Below are positions 48,754 through 60,777 of a stretch of DNA of 64,000 nucleotides, one piece after another. Every line of letters starts with the position of its first letter. Positions within the stretch are counted from its first letter, which is position 1. The DNA is taken from the NCBI GenBank assembly GCA_025667525.1, contig CM046876.1, positions 534,428,038-534,492,037 on the forward strand, in the 5' to 3' direction. The DNA is from Glebionis coronaria. Its lineage: Eukaryota; Streptophyta; Magnoliopsida; Asterales; Asteraceae. A model generated the notes under the pieces. That model was not told the DNA's origin. It did not search any database and saw only the letters and a list, made by a program, of their open reading frames with translations. Position numbers and translations under genes: made by a program.

Positions 48754-51700
48754 ATGGCACCAAAGTTTAAACCATCAGAATTGGAATTGGGGTTCAGAAC
48801 TCAACACAACATGATTGCGTATCTTGAAGCTGATGATGCTCTGTTTCCTCAATACACACAAATGGTGGCGTATTTGAACGCATCCCCCTTAAGGTATGCT
48901 CTTTCTCATGCACCACTCATTCCAGTCACACACATTAAACAGTTTTGGAACACTGTCAGTTCCTCAACAGTTAATAGGGGTGACTACATTGACTTCTATT
49001 GTTCATGGGAGATCTTGGGTGGTTACTGAGGCTTTGGTACGCCAAGCCTTGCATCTTGATGATGCTGATGGTATAGCCACCGTTCCCATTAATGAAATAG
49101 AACAAGGTCTAAGGGCTTTGGGATATCCTTTTCCTGATGAAGGTACCTTAAACAAGTATCATAAACAGGAGTTTCCCCCAGCCTGGAAGTACCTCATACG
49201 TGTCCTCCTTCAATGTTTGAGTCCCAAATGCATTGCACACAATGAGATCAATAGATCTATTGCAAGTGCTATTGTGTGCATTACAACAGGGCAAAAATTT
49301 AATTATTCTAAAATGATTTTTGAGGGCATGTGTAAAAATAAGGGGAACAAAATGACTTTAGCTTATCCCCGATTTTTGCAAATGGTTTTTGATGTTCAAG
49401 GATACTGCACAAGGGATCATAATGATTTTTATGAGATCCCTGTGCAAAATAAATCTATTTTTATGAAGATGAACTCACCACCCCATCGTGACCTACCCTT
49501 AACCCAAGCTATGCTTGCTGTTATTGCAGCAGCACAACCCCAACCAGACCCCCAACCCCAAATTGACCCAATACCTGAACCATTAACTTCACCTGAACAT
49601 ATGCAACTTGACCAAGATCCCTTCAACGCTGACACGTTAAATGTTAACATTGATGTGCCTATTTCCAACGTTGACACACAACCTTCACAAACCCAAACAC
49701 CCCTTAACCAACCCACATCCACCCATTCTTCCACACCATCTTCCACACCCCCTGAATATAGGTTGATGAAACGCCAAAGGAATACTGGAGTGTTCTCCTC
49801 TGGTGGTCCTAGCCATGTAGCAGAGAGAACCACCACCACAAGTGTGGTTGGTGATATGGATGAGGCTGGGACTATTGGTTCTGGCTTAGATGCTGGCCAA
49901 GGCTGTCCCACTATCATTAAGTCTTCATCCATGCCCAATGAATCTAACTTGGGAGGTCAAATCCCCAATTTAGAAGAGGGCAGACTGGAACCAATGACTC
50001 TTATGGAATTGACGGCAGTCTGCATAAGCTTGCAAAAGCAAAACGCAGACTTAGTACAAGTTGTCAGCTCACAAGGCCTTGAACTCAAGCAATTGAGGGA
50101 GAGGATTGTTGTTTTGGAGACTGCAAGTGCAAGGAGAGGTATGGAGGAATCTTCCAAAAGGAAGGAAGATCCAATAAATCTGAGTGATAAGGGCAGCCAT
50201 GATGGTCAATCTTTGGATGTTGCTGAAGCCCTTACAACATTGAAGAAACAAACAGGTTTTGATACGTCCTTAGTTTCTCCTACCAACTTGAATTTATCAT
50301 TTACATCCATGATGGAGGAGATTGCAAAAGGCGCTGAGACAGGAAATTTGGGCGTTGACAAGGAGAATTTGGACGCTGACAGAAGAATTTTGGGCGCTGA
50401 CACAGCTAAATTGGGCGTTGACAGACCTGCACATGAGGGTGATGTATCCCAGTCATCATCCATCATCAAGGAGGTTTCTGCACATGTATCACCTTCTACC
50501 TTACCAACAATTGCTACATCAGATAAGGGTAAGGGTATTATGGTAGAAGAGATTGTTCCAAAGGATGCAGCTCAAGTTGAGTTTGATAGAAGATTAGCTG
50601 CACAAATTATGGAACAAGACAGAAAGGAGGTGAAAGAGTCACCATTTGTTGCTACTTCAGAGGAAGGAAGTGATGGAGCTAGCTCAGACTCAAGTGTGAT
50701 GATTATAGAACCAGAAAGACTTGAGTATGGAGAAGAGTTGGCCAAGGAGAAATTGAGAGAATTGAAATTGCAGGTTGACTTTGACATGCCAGAGGTGGTT
50801 CAAATGTACAATGCTTGGGTAGAAAGATGTATGGAGAATCCACACTTGACCGTTTCAGATCAAATATGGGGTTTGGAGATTCTCCTCAGAGTTCAGAAGG
50901 ATTGCCAGGTAATTTTGAAACACAAGGCAAGCAATATTCTTTCAGAATTGAAAAGGGATAGAAGGGAGCTATACTGCATGTTACTCAGATGTCATGGAGT
51001 AGGATGGACTTATCAGAAGTTGAAGGCATTGACATTTGATGAGTTGGAATGCAAGGCTTATCCCATTTGGGTGAGAGTGCAGGAAGCAAACACTCTCAGA
51101 CTTCTTTCTGATGAAAGAAAGGAAGAACTTGCAGAAGAAATGGAACTCAAGAAAGCTATGTTTGTTCCCAGACTAGTGAAAAAGGGAATTTCTTTTGAGT
51201 TCCCCAAAGATATGGATCCACTAGATCCAAGTGAAGCTATCATAAGAAAGAGTCTCAAGCTTTCACTATTAGAAGCTTCAGATATGGTGCAAGTGTTACC
51301 ATTAGATTCCAGAAACCCAATTGTGAGCTATGAGGAAGATGAATGTGGGTTTTGGAAAATTGGCAGGTATGGCAAAGAGGTACACACTTTTACCAGTCGC
51401 ATATCTTTGTTTGCAAGTTGTGATAGAGAAGACTTGGTAGACCTATGGAGGTTGCTGGAGACCAAGTATGAGGCTGAAGCACCAACTTCAGCTAATGGAA
51501 TAAAACTGTGGTCCACATTCAAAAGAATGTGTGGACCAAAAGATGAGGATCCTGCTATTTGGAAGGATCTTGAAGATGACCTCAGTGGTCTTCAATGGAG
51601 ATTATATTCAGCTGCTGGTGTTTACCATTTGAGTTCTACAAAGTTTGTTGAGTATCTACTTGTGGATGGTCAGTATTTCATATCCAAGGCTATTTTGGAG

Positions 51701-51778
51701 AAGATGAGGGACACTCAGCTGGAGATTGATTATTCAAGTGACGTGGCAAAAGACTTGATCAGATTTATTCATTACTAA
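48754..51778 (+). pseudogene. Element A downstream ORF (env position), one frameshift and early stop
   Basis: ATG at 48754 (MAPKFKPSELELGF). After about 75 codons a one-base insertion near 48975 moves the frame; the rest runs open to 51778. Parts: N-terminal conserved domain (to about 49420), Pro/Gln-rich linker, motif-encoded NADT/GVDK repeats (49624-49670, 50330-50430), coil around LQKQNADLVQ (about 50020-50130), acidic SSVMIIEPERLEYGEEL, and a C-terminal domain (50760-51778) ending FIHY. The stop TAA (51776-51778) replaces CAA in D, which extends 14 residues further. I see no signal peptide or membrane segment, so an envelope role is not supported. Function unknown. Confidence 0.85.
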
Positions 51779-51850
51779 TATGAGAAGGTTTGTAAGATTC
51801 CTCCTAGTCCTCAATGCTTATTCAGAAACTTGATCATAAGAGTGGATATC

Positions 51851-51866
51851 AAGTTTAGGGGAGGAT
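51851..51866 (+). other. Polypurine tract of element A
   Basis: AAGTTTAGGGGAGGAT, directly before the 3' LTR. The complement is found at the same place in C (57811-57826) and D (60726-60741). Confidence 0.9.
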
Positions 51867-52384
51867 TGTTGGGAATAAATTAAGGCCAGATCACTTGAGC
51901 GCTGACAAGAGTAAAACAAGCGTTGACAAGAGTAAAACAAGCGCTGACAGCTCAAGCGTTGACTAGATAAAGTCAAGCGTTGATACATTGAAGACAAGCA
52001 CTGATGGGAAGATATACTCTACGCGTTTATTGTATTCTAGATTACTTCTAGTAAAGATAGGAACAACAATGTATTTTCTATATTTATCTTTACCATGAAT
52101 AGCTGGTACGTAGATTATTGTACAAGGCTTCTTATGTCTATAAAAGAAGACCTTTAGGTTAATGTTTCATATAAGTTTTCATTCGTAAACTACTTTCATT
52201 GTAAGCAAGTTTGATATCATTAATCAAAGTGAAAGTTTGTTTATATCATTGTGTGTTCTTGTTTAAGTGTTAATTCCGCATAACACTTAGATTATCATAA
52301 GCATATACAAAGGTTTCTCTAAGTGTATAACTTGATCTAATCTCGTATACATAAAGCTAAATCGATCTAAGTTTGGGATCAACA
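51867..52384 (+). repeat. 3' LTR of element A
   Basis: 518 bp. It differs from the 5' LTR at about seven positions by eye (for example GACAAG/GACTAG, CCTAGAAT/CCATGAAT, TACTAGAT/TACGTAGAT). Followed by TATTT, then G sequence. Confidence 0.96.
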
Positions 52385-52440
52385 TATTTCATCAATTCAA
52401 TAATACCTTACATCCTTTATCCAAATACTAATCAACATAT

Positions 52441-55400
52441 TTATTGCAATAATGCGCTAGCTAGTTTCAGCCCAATAGCTTTGGCATGCTTAACTACCTT
52501 TGGCCTAGATAAAGCCTTAGTAAAAGGATCAACTACGTTATCATCTGTGTGAACTTTTATCAATTTTATTTCTCGATCTTCCACTTGTTCTCGAACGTAG
52601 TGATATCTACGTTTAAAGTGTCTGGCGCCTTTCATAACTCCAGGGTCATTGGCGAATATTATTGCCGTAGAATTGTCGCAATATATATATCAATAGGTTC
52701 TTTAATTGAAGGCATCACTCCAAGATCTCCAATAAACTTCCTAATCCAAACAACTTCCATTGCAGCTTCTGAAGCGGCCATGTACTACGATTGAGTTGCA
52801 TGCATAGCAATGGTTTTCTACTTACTGCTCTTCCAGTCAACTGCTCCTCCATTGATGACAAACACGTAACCCGTCTGAGACTTCGTATCGTCTTTATCAC
52901 ATTGCCAGGACGCATCACAGAACCCTGTTACATTCAATTTTGTTTCTGGTTTACCCTCAAATACCAAAAACATATCTTTCGTTCTCCTAAAAATACTTTA
53001 GAATATGCTTAACAGCAGTCCAGTGGAACTTTCCTGGATTCTATTGGTATCTACTGACCAAGTTCTGAGCAAACGCCACATCAGGCCTTGTGCATCTTAC
53101 AGCATACATAATAGATCCTACAGCCGAAGCATAAGGCACCTTTCGCATGTTGATGCATCTTTCTCATGACTTAATTTATGCTTAACCTCCATCGGTTGAA
53201 AACCCTTCTTAGAGTTATGCATGTTATACTTCATCAATATCTTATCAATGTAAGCATCTTGACTAAGACCAATTAACCGTCTACTCCTATCTCGATAGAT
53301 TTTAATTCCCAGAATATATGCAGCATCTCCTAAATCCTTCATAGAAAAACATTTACCAAGATAAGCCTTAACTTCCTTAAGTATTGGAATGTTACTTCCC
53401 ATGATTAATATGTCATCGACATATAAAATTAAGAACACTACATTACTCCCACTAGCTTTGCGATATACACATGGCTCATCATGATTTTGAATAAATCCGA
53501 AATTTTTGATTTCTTCATCAAATCGCTTATTCCATTACGTGATTCTTGCTTCAAACCATAAATAGATCTTTGAAGTTTGCACACGCGCTTTGGATATTTA
53601 GGATCAACGTACCCTTCCGGTTGTTGCATATAGATGTCTTCATCTAAGCGACCGTTCAAGAAGGCATTTTTAACATCCACTTGCCATATCTCATAGTCAT
53701 AGTATGCTGCTATAGCTATGAGAATCCTAATAGCTCGTAAGTTTGCTACAGGAGAAAATGTCTCCTCGTAGTCTATGCCAAAAGTTTGAGTAAAACCTTT
53801 AGCTACTAAACGTGCTTTATAGGATTGTATTTCACCATCCATGTCGGTTTTCTTCTTGTAAATCCACCTATTTTTCACTACTTTAGCATTTTTAGGCGCG
53901 TCTAAAAGAATCCAAACATCGTTAATTTCCATGGATTTCATTTCCTCATTCATTGTAACTATCCATTTTGACTTTTCTGAATCAAGCATTGCGGATAGAT
54001 AGTTAGCAGGTTCACCAAGATCCCCTACTTCCTCCTCATCATCCTCTATGTAAATACATAGTTTGCTTGGCGCACGTATGGTTCTTTTTTACCTACGTGG
54101 AGGAATTAATTCCGGTGGAACTCAGAGACTTTCTGGTTCTATAGAAATTTCTTCGATAGAATTTTCAGAAGGCAATATATCTTCTTGAATTTCTTCAAGA
54201 TCATAATCTCTCCCACTGAATTCTTTATTTACAAGATCACTTTCAAGGAATTCTCCATACCGAGCCACAACTGATTTGTTCTCAGCCGGATAATAAAAGT
54301 AGTAACCCATAGTTTCTTTAGGGTAACCTATAAAGATACATTTTACTGAGCGTTGTTGGAGTTTATCTCCAAAGTCACGTTTTACATACGCCTCACAACC
54401 CCAAATTTTCAAATAAGACAAATATGGATTCTTGCCATGCCATAGTTCATATGGTGTCTTATCAACCTTCTTTATGGGAACCATATTCAGAATACGGACA
54501 GCAGATTCAAGAGCATAATCCCAAAAGGATAAAGGTAAAGTTGTAAGATTAAACATAGATCGCACGATATCCAATAATGTATGATTTATCCTTTCAGATA
54601 CACCATTTTGTTGTGGAGTATATGGAGAAGTAAGTTTCTGAACAATTCTGTTCTCACTTAAATAATCTTTAAACTCTTGACTTAAATATTCACCACCTCG
54701 ATCAGAACGAAGAGCTTTAATCTTCTTTCCTAGTTGTAACTCTACTTTTGCTTTAAACATTTTGAATGTTTCAAATACCTCATGTTTATGCTTAAGTAAA
54801 TAAACATAACCATAAAGGCTATAATCATCCGTAAACGTTAAGAAGTAGCTAGCACCTTTCCTTGACACATGTCTAAGTGGTCCACACACATCAGTATGTA
54901 TCAAACCAAGTAGTTCAGTAGCCCTTTCAATATTGCTATTAAAAGGTTTCTTGGTCATCTTTCCAGAGATACAAGACTCACATTTATCAAATGATTCATC
55001 ATTGATATTTTCCAAAAGACCATCACGTTGAGGCTTTTGTATGCGAGTCTTCCCAATATGGGCAAGTCTACAATGCCAAAGATAAGAAGAGTTCTTGTCT
55101 AACTTTATTTTCTTATTCATGCTAAAAATAGAATTATTTTTCCTCTTGGAATTATTATCATGCATGTTAATTTCAAAAACACCATTCACAAAAATTGCAT
55201 CAAAATAGAATAAACCATGTTTGAAAACAGAGATTCTATTATTACCAATCGTGTGGATCAATCCAAGATCCAACATACAAGAAAAGGAAATAACACCCCT
55301 AACAATTGAAGGTGCATAATGACAATTATTTAAAATCAGTACTAAACCCGAAGGTAAAACTAGATTAAATATTCCTATAGCTTCAACCGCTGCTTGTGCC

Positions 55401-55500
55401 CCATTGCCCACTTGTAGAAATTGTTCCCCATAGGTAAGCTTCCTCTTCAACTCAAATCCCTGCAGGGTATTACAAATGTTAATACCACATCCCGTATCCT
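52441..55500 (-). pseudogene. Element G pol: integrase, RT and RNase H, broken
   Basis: From right to left: a protease-side remnant near 55500, then an open frame 55450-54122 with WHCRLAHIGKTRIQ (pre-integrase), CESCISGKMTKKPF (zinc region) and integrase core HTDVCGPL, SDRGGEYLS and NGVSERINHTLLD, so the D, D and E residues are present. RT follows at 53989-53118 with KKTDMDGEIQSYKARLVAKGF and an intact YVDD (YVDDILIMG). RNase H is in pieces (53100-52441) ending MKGARHF...DPFTKAL. Frameshifts or stops lie near 54110, 53530-53440, 53118 and 52715. It is of the copia type with no downstream ORF. Confidence 0.9.
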
Positions 55501-55599
55501 ATACCCAGGAGTTTGATTTGTATGTAATATTAAATAACTCTATCATAAATAAGTTACTTGAAGGTGCTGCAGCGCCTAGCTCAGCCTTCTTCTTATGTT

Positions 55600-56340
55600 C
55601 TTGCAACTCATGGAGGTAGAGAGCAATTCATTTTCCAGTGTCCAGTCATTTTGCAATGGTGAGAAGTCTCATCCTTCTGAGATTCATTTTTTTTGACAAA
55701 GTTATGCTTCGGTTTTGATGGAGTCGCAACTTGTTTGCTCTTATCAACCTTGCCTTTGCCTTTCTGCTTCTTGTTCACTTGCGATTTTGGCTTATTCACT
55801 CTACCCTTTTGCACATAAAGTACTTGAGGAGTAGGAGTGGATGCATTATCTCTTAACCCCTTTTCAAAGTCAATGAGCATTGCATGCAGATCATTAATCT
55901 TCTTCCCCGTGCAATGCATATTATAGTTACGAACGAAATCATTGAAGTCCTTATTAAGGGCCTATTGATCAAGTTGATAGCCATATTATGATCATAGGGT
56001 TGTCCTAGTGCGATGAGTTGTTCCATATAACCCCTCATCTCCATATAATGGGCACTTACAGACTTTCCAGGAGCTTGCTTGCAGCTATGTAGAGCATCAA
56101 CCAAATCATAGATCTCTACAGCTTGAGGCGTTGCATATACAGCCTTGAGTTCATCAAGCATTCGCTGAGGTGAAAATAGCTCATACTTCCTTTGAAGTGA
56201 TGAATCCATTCTCCCTAAAATTACAGCAGCCACCTCATGGTGCTTCTTAACATTACCAGCGTGTTCAAGGCTTTGCGCATCAGATGCTCCCTCAGCAAGA
56301 TCCTCCGGAAAAGGGGTAGTCAAGATATCAATAGTACATG
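55600..56340 (-). pseudogene. Element G gag, N-terminally truncated
   Basis: 56323-55853 encodes a UBN2-type gag core (SSLQRKYELFSPQRMLDELKAVYATPQAVEI, GYMEQLIALGQP shown here in two parts of the protein). A frameshift near 55930 leads into 55919-55608 with a Lys/Gln-rich tail and a damaged knuckle HHCKMTGHWKMNC (first Cys replaced by His). The usual start of roughly 60-70 residues before DLAEGASDAQ is absent, and the leader runs straight into the core, so an internal deletion is likely. Confidence 0.75.
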
Positions 56341-56770
56341 AATAACAATTTCTTCAAAGAACATCAAATCTAGGGTTTTTATAAACATAAAAAGTCTTCC
56401 CTAATTTTAAAACTTTGAATCAAATAAAGCAAATAGCATACAAAATTATATGATCTGTAAAAAAACATGCACGTTCATTACGGATCTCCCACATTCTCTT
56501 AACAATTAAATACTACGGATCGTAACCACACATGACATAACAATTAATTTATGCAAACATCTAAATCAAATTACCATGTATTTTTAGGGTTTACAAAAAA
56601 AAATTAATAAAAAATTCGGCATAGTCTATTTTTAAAAAACAATAAAAACAAAAACCCTAATTTTTATAAAACCTAAAAACAACATGTAATTTTTTAACAC
56701 AAATCAATATTAGTTAAAAAAACTTTAGATCTCGATAATTATAACATGTTAGAATGGCTCTCGATGTCAC
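56341..56770 (-). mobile_element. Leader and primer-binding region of element G
   Basis: AT-rich, non-coding. Beside the LTR, in element sense, GTGACATCGAGAGCCATT resembles the iMet-type site (TATCAGAGCCATT) imperfectly, with a GA insertion or change. Confidence 0.55.
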
Positions 56771-57318
56771 TGATGGTTTCTGAAGTTCATAACAATTATT
56801 AAAAACCCTAATATGGATCAAAGCACACATAGCGGAAGCGAATTAACAAGATCATAATTAACACAATTATAATTAACCGAGTTAGGGTTACATACCTTTA
56901 TCCAAGCAACGATCCACAAGACAACGGAACAATCACCGATTAGGGTTAATCACGAACACCACCAGGATATAGTCTAAAGTAAGACCATATCACGATCTTG
57001 TACACACGTAATACCGCGAGTTAATCGTGAGTCTAGCACGAACAAACCGAGCTTCCACGATTATGGAGTATCTACCCAACAACCCTAGAGAGGGGCTAGG
57101 ACTAGATATATTAAATAGCAACAATCGAAAACCAAAACCCTAATTGAAGGGATGTTTGGCCGGCGATTAAGAGCAAGAGAAAGAGGGAGAGGAGTAAAAA
57201 TTGTGAAGGCCTTGGGTTTGTTTATATATCCCTTGGAAAAACTTTTCCTCCAAGTTTAAACAAAATTAGGAAAGAAAATCTTTTCTCTCCTTCCCTTTTC
57301 TCCTTAGGCCTACGGTTT
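56771..57318 (-). repeat. 5' LTR of element G, truncated by insertion of C
   Basis: Matches 39381-39925 closely and stops at GGTTTT, where the C LTR starts (57319). The missing outer part (about 250 bp, present at 39926-40174) should lie beyond the window on the far side of C and D. Confidence 0.85.
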
Positions 57319-57810
57319 TGTTGATCCCAAACTTAGATCGATTTAGCTTGTATAAACAAGATTAAATCAAGTTAAACACGTAGAGAAACTTTTGTTGTAT
57401 ATGAAACAATTCAAGTATTATGCGGGATTAATACTTAAACAAGAACACATAAACAAGATAAACAAAACTTTCACTTTGATTGATTAATCGAACTTGCGTA
57501 CAATGAAAGTATGTAAAAACATATATTGAACTAAACCTAAAGGCCTCCATTTATAGATTAAGGAACCTTGTACAAGAGTCTACGTATCAGCTGTTTTAGG
57601 TAAAGATAAACATAAGAAATACATTGTCGAACATATCTTTACTAGAAACATACTAGAAACATAAAACGTGTAGACTAAGTATCCTGTCAGTGCTTGACTT
57701 CTTCTTATCAACGCTTGACTTCTTCTTGTCAACGCTTGATTTCTTCCTATCAACGTCCAATTTCCTCTTGTAAGCGTCCAAGTGTCTTTGGCTACATTTT
57801 ATTCCCAACA
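57319..57810 (-). repeat. 3' LTR of element C, 492 bp
   Basis: In element sense TGTTGGGAATAAAATGT...GGGATCAACA, with the motif array in 57675-57785 and TATAAATG at 57549-57556. It is inserted into the G 5' LTR. Confidence 0.92.
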
Positions 57811-57861
57811 ATCCTCCCCTAAACTTGATATCTACTCTAGTAATCAAGTTTCTGAATAAAA

Positions 57862-60198
57862 CTAAGTACAAGGAGGATTCTTACAAATCTTATTAAGTTG
57901 GAAATAAATAAACCTAATCAAATCTTTGCCAACGTCACTTGTATAATCCATCTCCAGTTGTGTTGACACCATTTTCTTCAAAACTTATTTGGACATAGGA
58001 TATTCAACATCCACAAGAAGATATTCAGAAAACTTTGTAGTACTCAAATGATACACACCAGCTGCTGAATGTAGACGCCATTGAAGTCCACTGACATCAT
58101 CATGAAGATCCTTCCAAATTGGATCTTCTTCATCTGGTGCACACATTCTCTTGAATGTTGACCAAATCTTTATTTCATTGACTGAAGTAGGTGCTTCAGT
58201 CTCATAGTTGGCCTGCATCAACCTCCAAAGGTCTGCCAAGTCTTCCCTATCCAGGCTTGCAAACAAAGACATAAGAGTAGTGAAAGTATGTACCTTCTTC
58301 CCATATCTGCCAATCATCCAAAACCCACTTGCATCTTCCTCATAGCTAACTATAGGGTTTCTGGAATCATGAGGTAACACTTCTACCATATGTGAAGCTT
58401 CCAAGGGTGAGAGCTTAATATTATTTCTAATAACAGCTTCACTAGGATTCACTCTATCCAAATTTTATGGAAACTCAAGAGGAACTCCCTTCTTCAATGG
58501 TCTTGGTGGCCAAAGCCTTTTGGATCTCCATTTCTTCTGCAAGTTCTTCCTTTCTTTCATCTGAAAGAAGCCTAATAGTGTTCTGCACTTGCACACTTGC
58601 CTATATAGGATAAGCTTTATACTCCAATTCATCAAAGGACAATCCCTGTAACTTTCTAAAAGTCCAACCTGTTTGATGACATCTGAGCAACATGTAATAG
58701 AGCTCCCTTCTTTCTGTCTTGGTCTGTGAAAGAACTTTGCTAGCTTTATATTTCAGAATCACCTTGCAATCCCTTTGAACTCTAAGTAGAATCTCCAAAC
58801 CCCAAATTTGATCTGATAAAGTCACGACTGGATTCTCCATCGTCTTATTCTCCCATGCAAAGTACATCTGAGCAACTTCAGGCATCTCATAATCCACCTG
58901 ATTCTTCAACTCTACAAGCTTTTCCCTTTCCAACTCATCACCATATTCAAGCCTCTCTGGTTCTTCAATAATCATTACACTTGAATCTGTGCTTTCATCA
59001 CCACTGCTTTCCTTACTCTCGATAGCAGTCTCCTTCATCCTATCTTCTTTCTCAAGTTGTGCAGCCAACATGGAATAAAATTTTACTTGGGCTGCATCCT
59101 TGGGAACCACTGTTTCTACCATAATCCCTTTACCTTTATCTGATATATCAATGGTGGGTAAAGTTGATGATGGTACCTGAGTAGACACATCTTTGATGAT
59201 AGCTGATGACTGGGATACATCAACCATACCTGCAGTTCTATCAACGTCCAAAACCTGTGTGTCAACGGCTAACTTACTCCAATCAGCGCTTGGCTTGTCA
59301 GCGTCAGAAATCTGCTTGTCAACGCTCACCTTACTCCTATCAGCGCTTGGCTTTGTGAACTACTACAACATCTCAGTAAAAGATAAATTCAAATTTGTAG
59401 GGGTAACCAATGAAACATCAAAACCTGGTTGCCTCTTCAAATCTGTTAGAGCTTCAGCTATACCCAAAGATTCTCCTTCATGTGAGCCTTTGTCACTCAC
59501 ATGTATCTGCTCATCCTCCCTTTTTAAAGAATCCTCCACTCCACGCCTAAGGTTAACACCTTCCAAAATAACAATCCTCTCCCCCAATTGCTTGAGTTCA
59601 AGGCCTTGTGTAGAGATAGTATGTACAAGGTCTGCATTTTGCTTTTGCAAGCTAATGCAGACAGCCATCAATTCTAACAATGTATAGGGTTCCAATCTGC
59701 CCTCCTCTAGAATGGGAATTTGACCTCTCAAAGTAGAGTCATGGGGCATGGATGGGGTCTGAATGATGTTAGGACTGGTTTGGCTTGCATCTAAGCTAGT
59801 ACCAATAGTCCTAGCCCCATCCATGTCACCAACCACACTTGTGGTGGTGGTTCTCTCTCTAACATGGCTAGGACCACTAGAGGAGAACACTCCAATAGTC
59901 CTTTGGCGTTTTTCCATCCTAAAGTCTGGGGGTGAAGAGGATGATGTGGCTTGGGTTTCAGTTTGGAGGTTAAGTGGTGTTTGGGTTTGTTGTAAATGGG
60001 TGTCAGCGTTTGCAGTTGAAGTGTCAACGCTAACACTTAACGTGTCAGCGTTAAAGGGATCTTGGTCAAGTTCCATATGCTGAGGTGATGGTGATGGTTC
60101 AGGTAATAGGTCTGGTTGTGGTTGTGGGTCTGGTTGAGGTTGTGTTGTTGCAATAACAGCAAGCATGGCTTGGGTAAGGGGTAAGTCTCTGTATGGGG
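57862..60198 (-). pseudogene. Element C downstream ORF, 5' end missing, broken
   Basis: Starts within the domain-to-linker junction (LPLTQAMLAVIA near 60180) and ends at a TAG at 57862-57864 after FQLNKICKNPPCT. Frames 60166-59363, 59329-58601 and 58461-57985 are joined by small breaks: a stop near 59362, a frameshift near 58600-58480 and another near 57985. The parts are the same as in D: Pro/Gln-rich linker, coil LQKQNADLVH, motif-encoded SVDK/DADK repeats (59220-59345), acidic MIIEEPERLEYGDEL, and the C-terminal domain. Confidence 0.87.
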
Positions 60199-60725
60199 TG
60201 TTGATCCCAAACTTAGATCGATTAGCTTTGTGTATACGAGATTAGATCAAGTAATACACGTAGAGAAACCTTTGTATATGCTTTATGAATCTAAGTGTTA
60301 TGCGGAATTTAACACTTAAACAAGAACACACAAGATGTAAACAAACTTTCACTTTGATTATGAATGTCGAACTTGCTTACAATGAAAGATGTTTACGAAT
60401 GAAAACTTATATAAAACTTGATATTGAACATTAACCTAAAGGCCTTCTTTTATAGATACAAGAAGCCTTGTACAATAATCTACGTATCAACTATTCTAGG
60501 TAAAGATAAATATAGAAAATACATTGTCGTTTCTATCCTTACTAGAAGTATTCTAGAATATAATAAATGTGTAGATTATATCTTCCATCAGTGCTTGTCT
60601 TCAATGTGTCAACGCTTGACTTTAACTTGTCAACGCTTGAGCTGTCAGCGCTTGTATTGTTCTTGTCAACGCTTGTTTTGTTCTTGTCAGCGCTCAAGTG
60701 ATCTGGCCTTAATTTATTCCCAACA
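60199..60725 (-). repeat. 3' LTR of element D, 527 bp
   Basis: In element sense TGTTGGGAATAAATTAAGGCC...GGGATCAACA, close to the A LTRs. Motif array at 60590-60705; TATAAAAG at 60447-60454. Confidence 0.93.
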
Positions 60726-60777
60726 ATCCTCCCCTAAACTTGATATCCACTCTTATGATCAAGTTTCTGAATAAGCA

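Larger units (their letters stand above)
40918..52384 (+). mobile_element. Element A: structurally complete Sirevirus-like Ty1/copia, 11.5 kb
   Basis: LTRs at 40918-41434 and 51867-52384 (517 and 518 bp, about seven differences by eye) are flanked by perfect TATTT target duplications (40913-40917, 52385-52389). It has a perfect primer-binding site (41437-41448), gag, pol, a spacer, a 1,000-codon downstream ORF and a polypurine tract (51851-51866). This is the reference copy for the family layout in this window. Coding regions carry several stops and three small indels, so it cannot now encode its full set of proteins. Confidence 0.95.
39381..57318 (-). mobile_element. Element G: non-Sirevirus Ty1/copia retrotransposon, interrupted by A and C
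   Basis: Right to left: a truncated 5' LTR (56771-57318), primer-binding region, gag (56340-55600), protease/integrase/RT/RNase H (55500-52441), the A insertion (40918-52384), a 3' untranslated part (40175-40917) and the 3' LTR (39381-40174). The two LTRs match closely over the shared 540 bp. Its polyprotein is of the common Asteraceae copia type without a downstream ORF. The outer part of the 5' LTR has been displaced past the window by C and D. Confidence 0.88.
57319..60198 (-). mobile_element. Element C: 3' end of a Sirevirus-like element (subfamily of B), cut by D
   Basis: Contains a 3' LTR (57319-57810), polypurine tract (57811-57826) and most of the downstream ORF up to 60198, where D inserted. 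The rest of C lies past the window. LTR and ORF wording (SLGIAEALTDLKRQPGF) match B more than A or D. Confidence 0.9.

Noticed and set aside
48754..51778. Calling the A/B/C/D downstream ORF an envelope gene
   Set aside because: Only the position matches; there is no signal peptide, membrane segment or fusion-like region.
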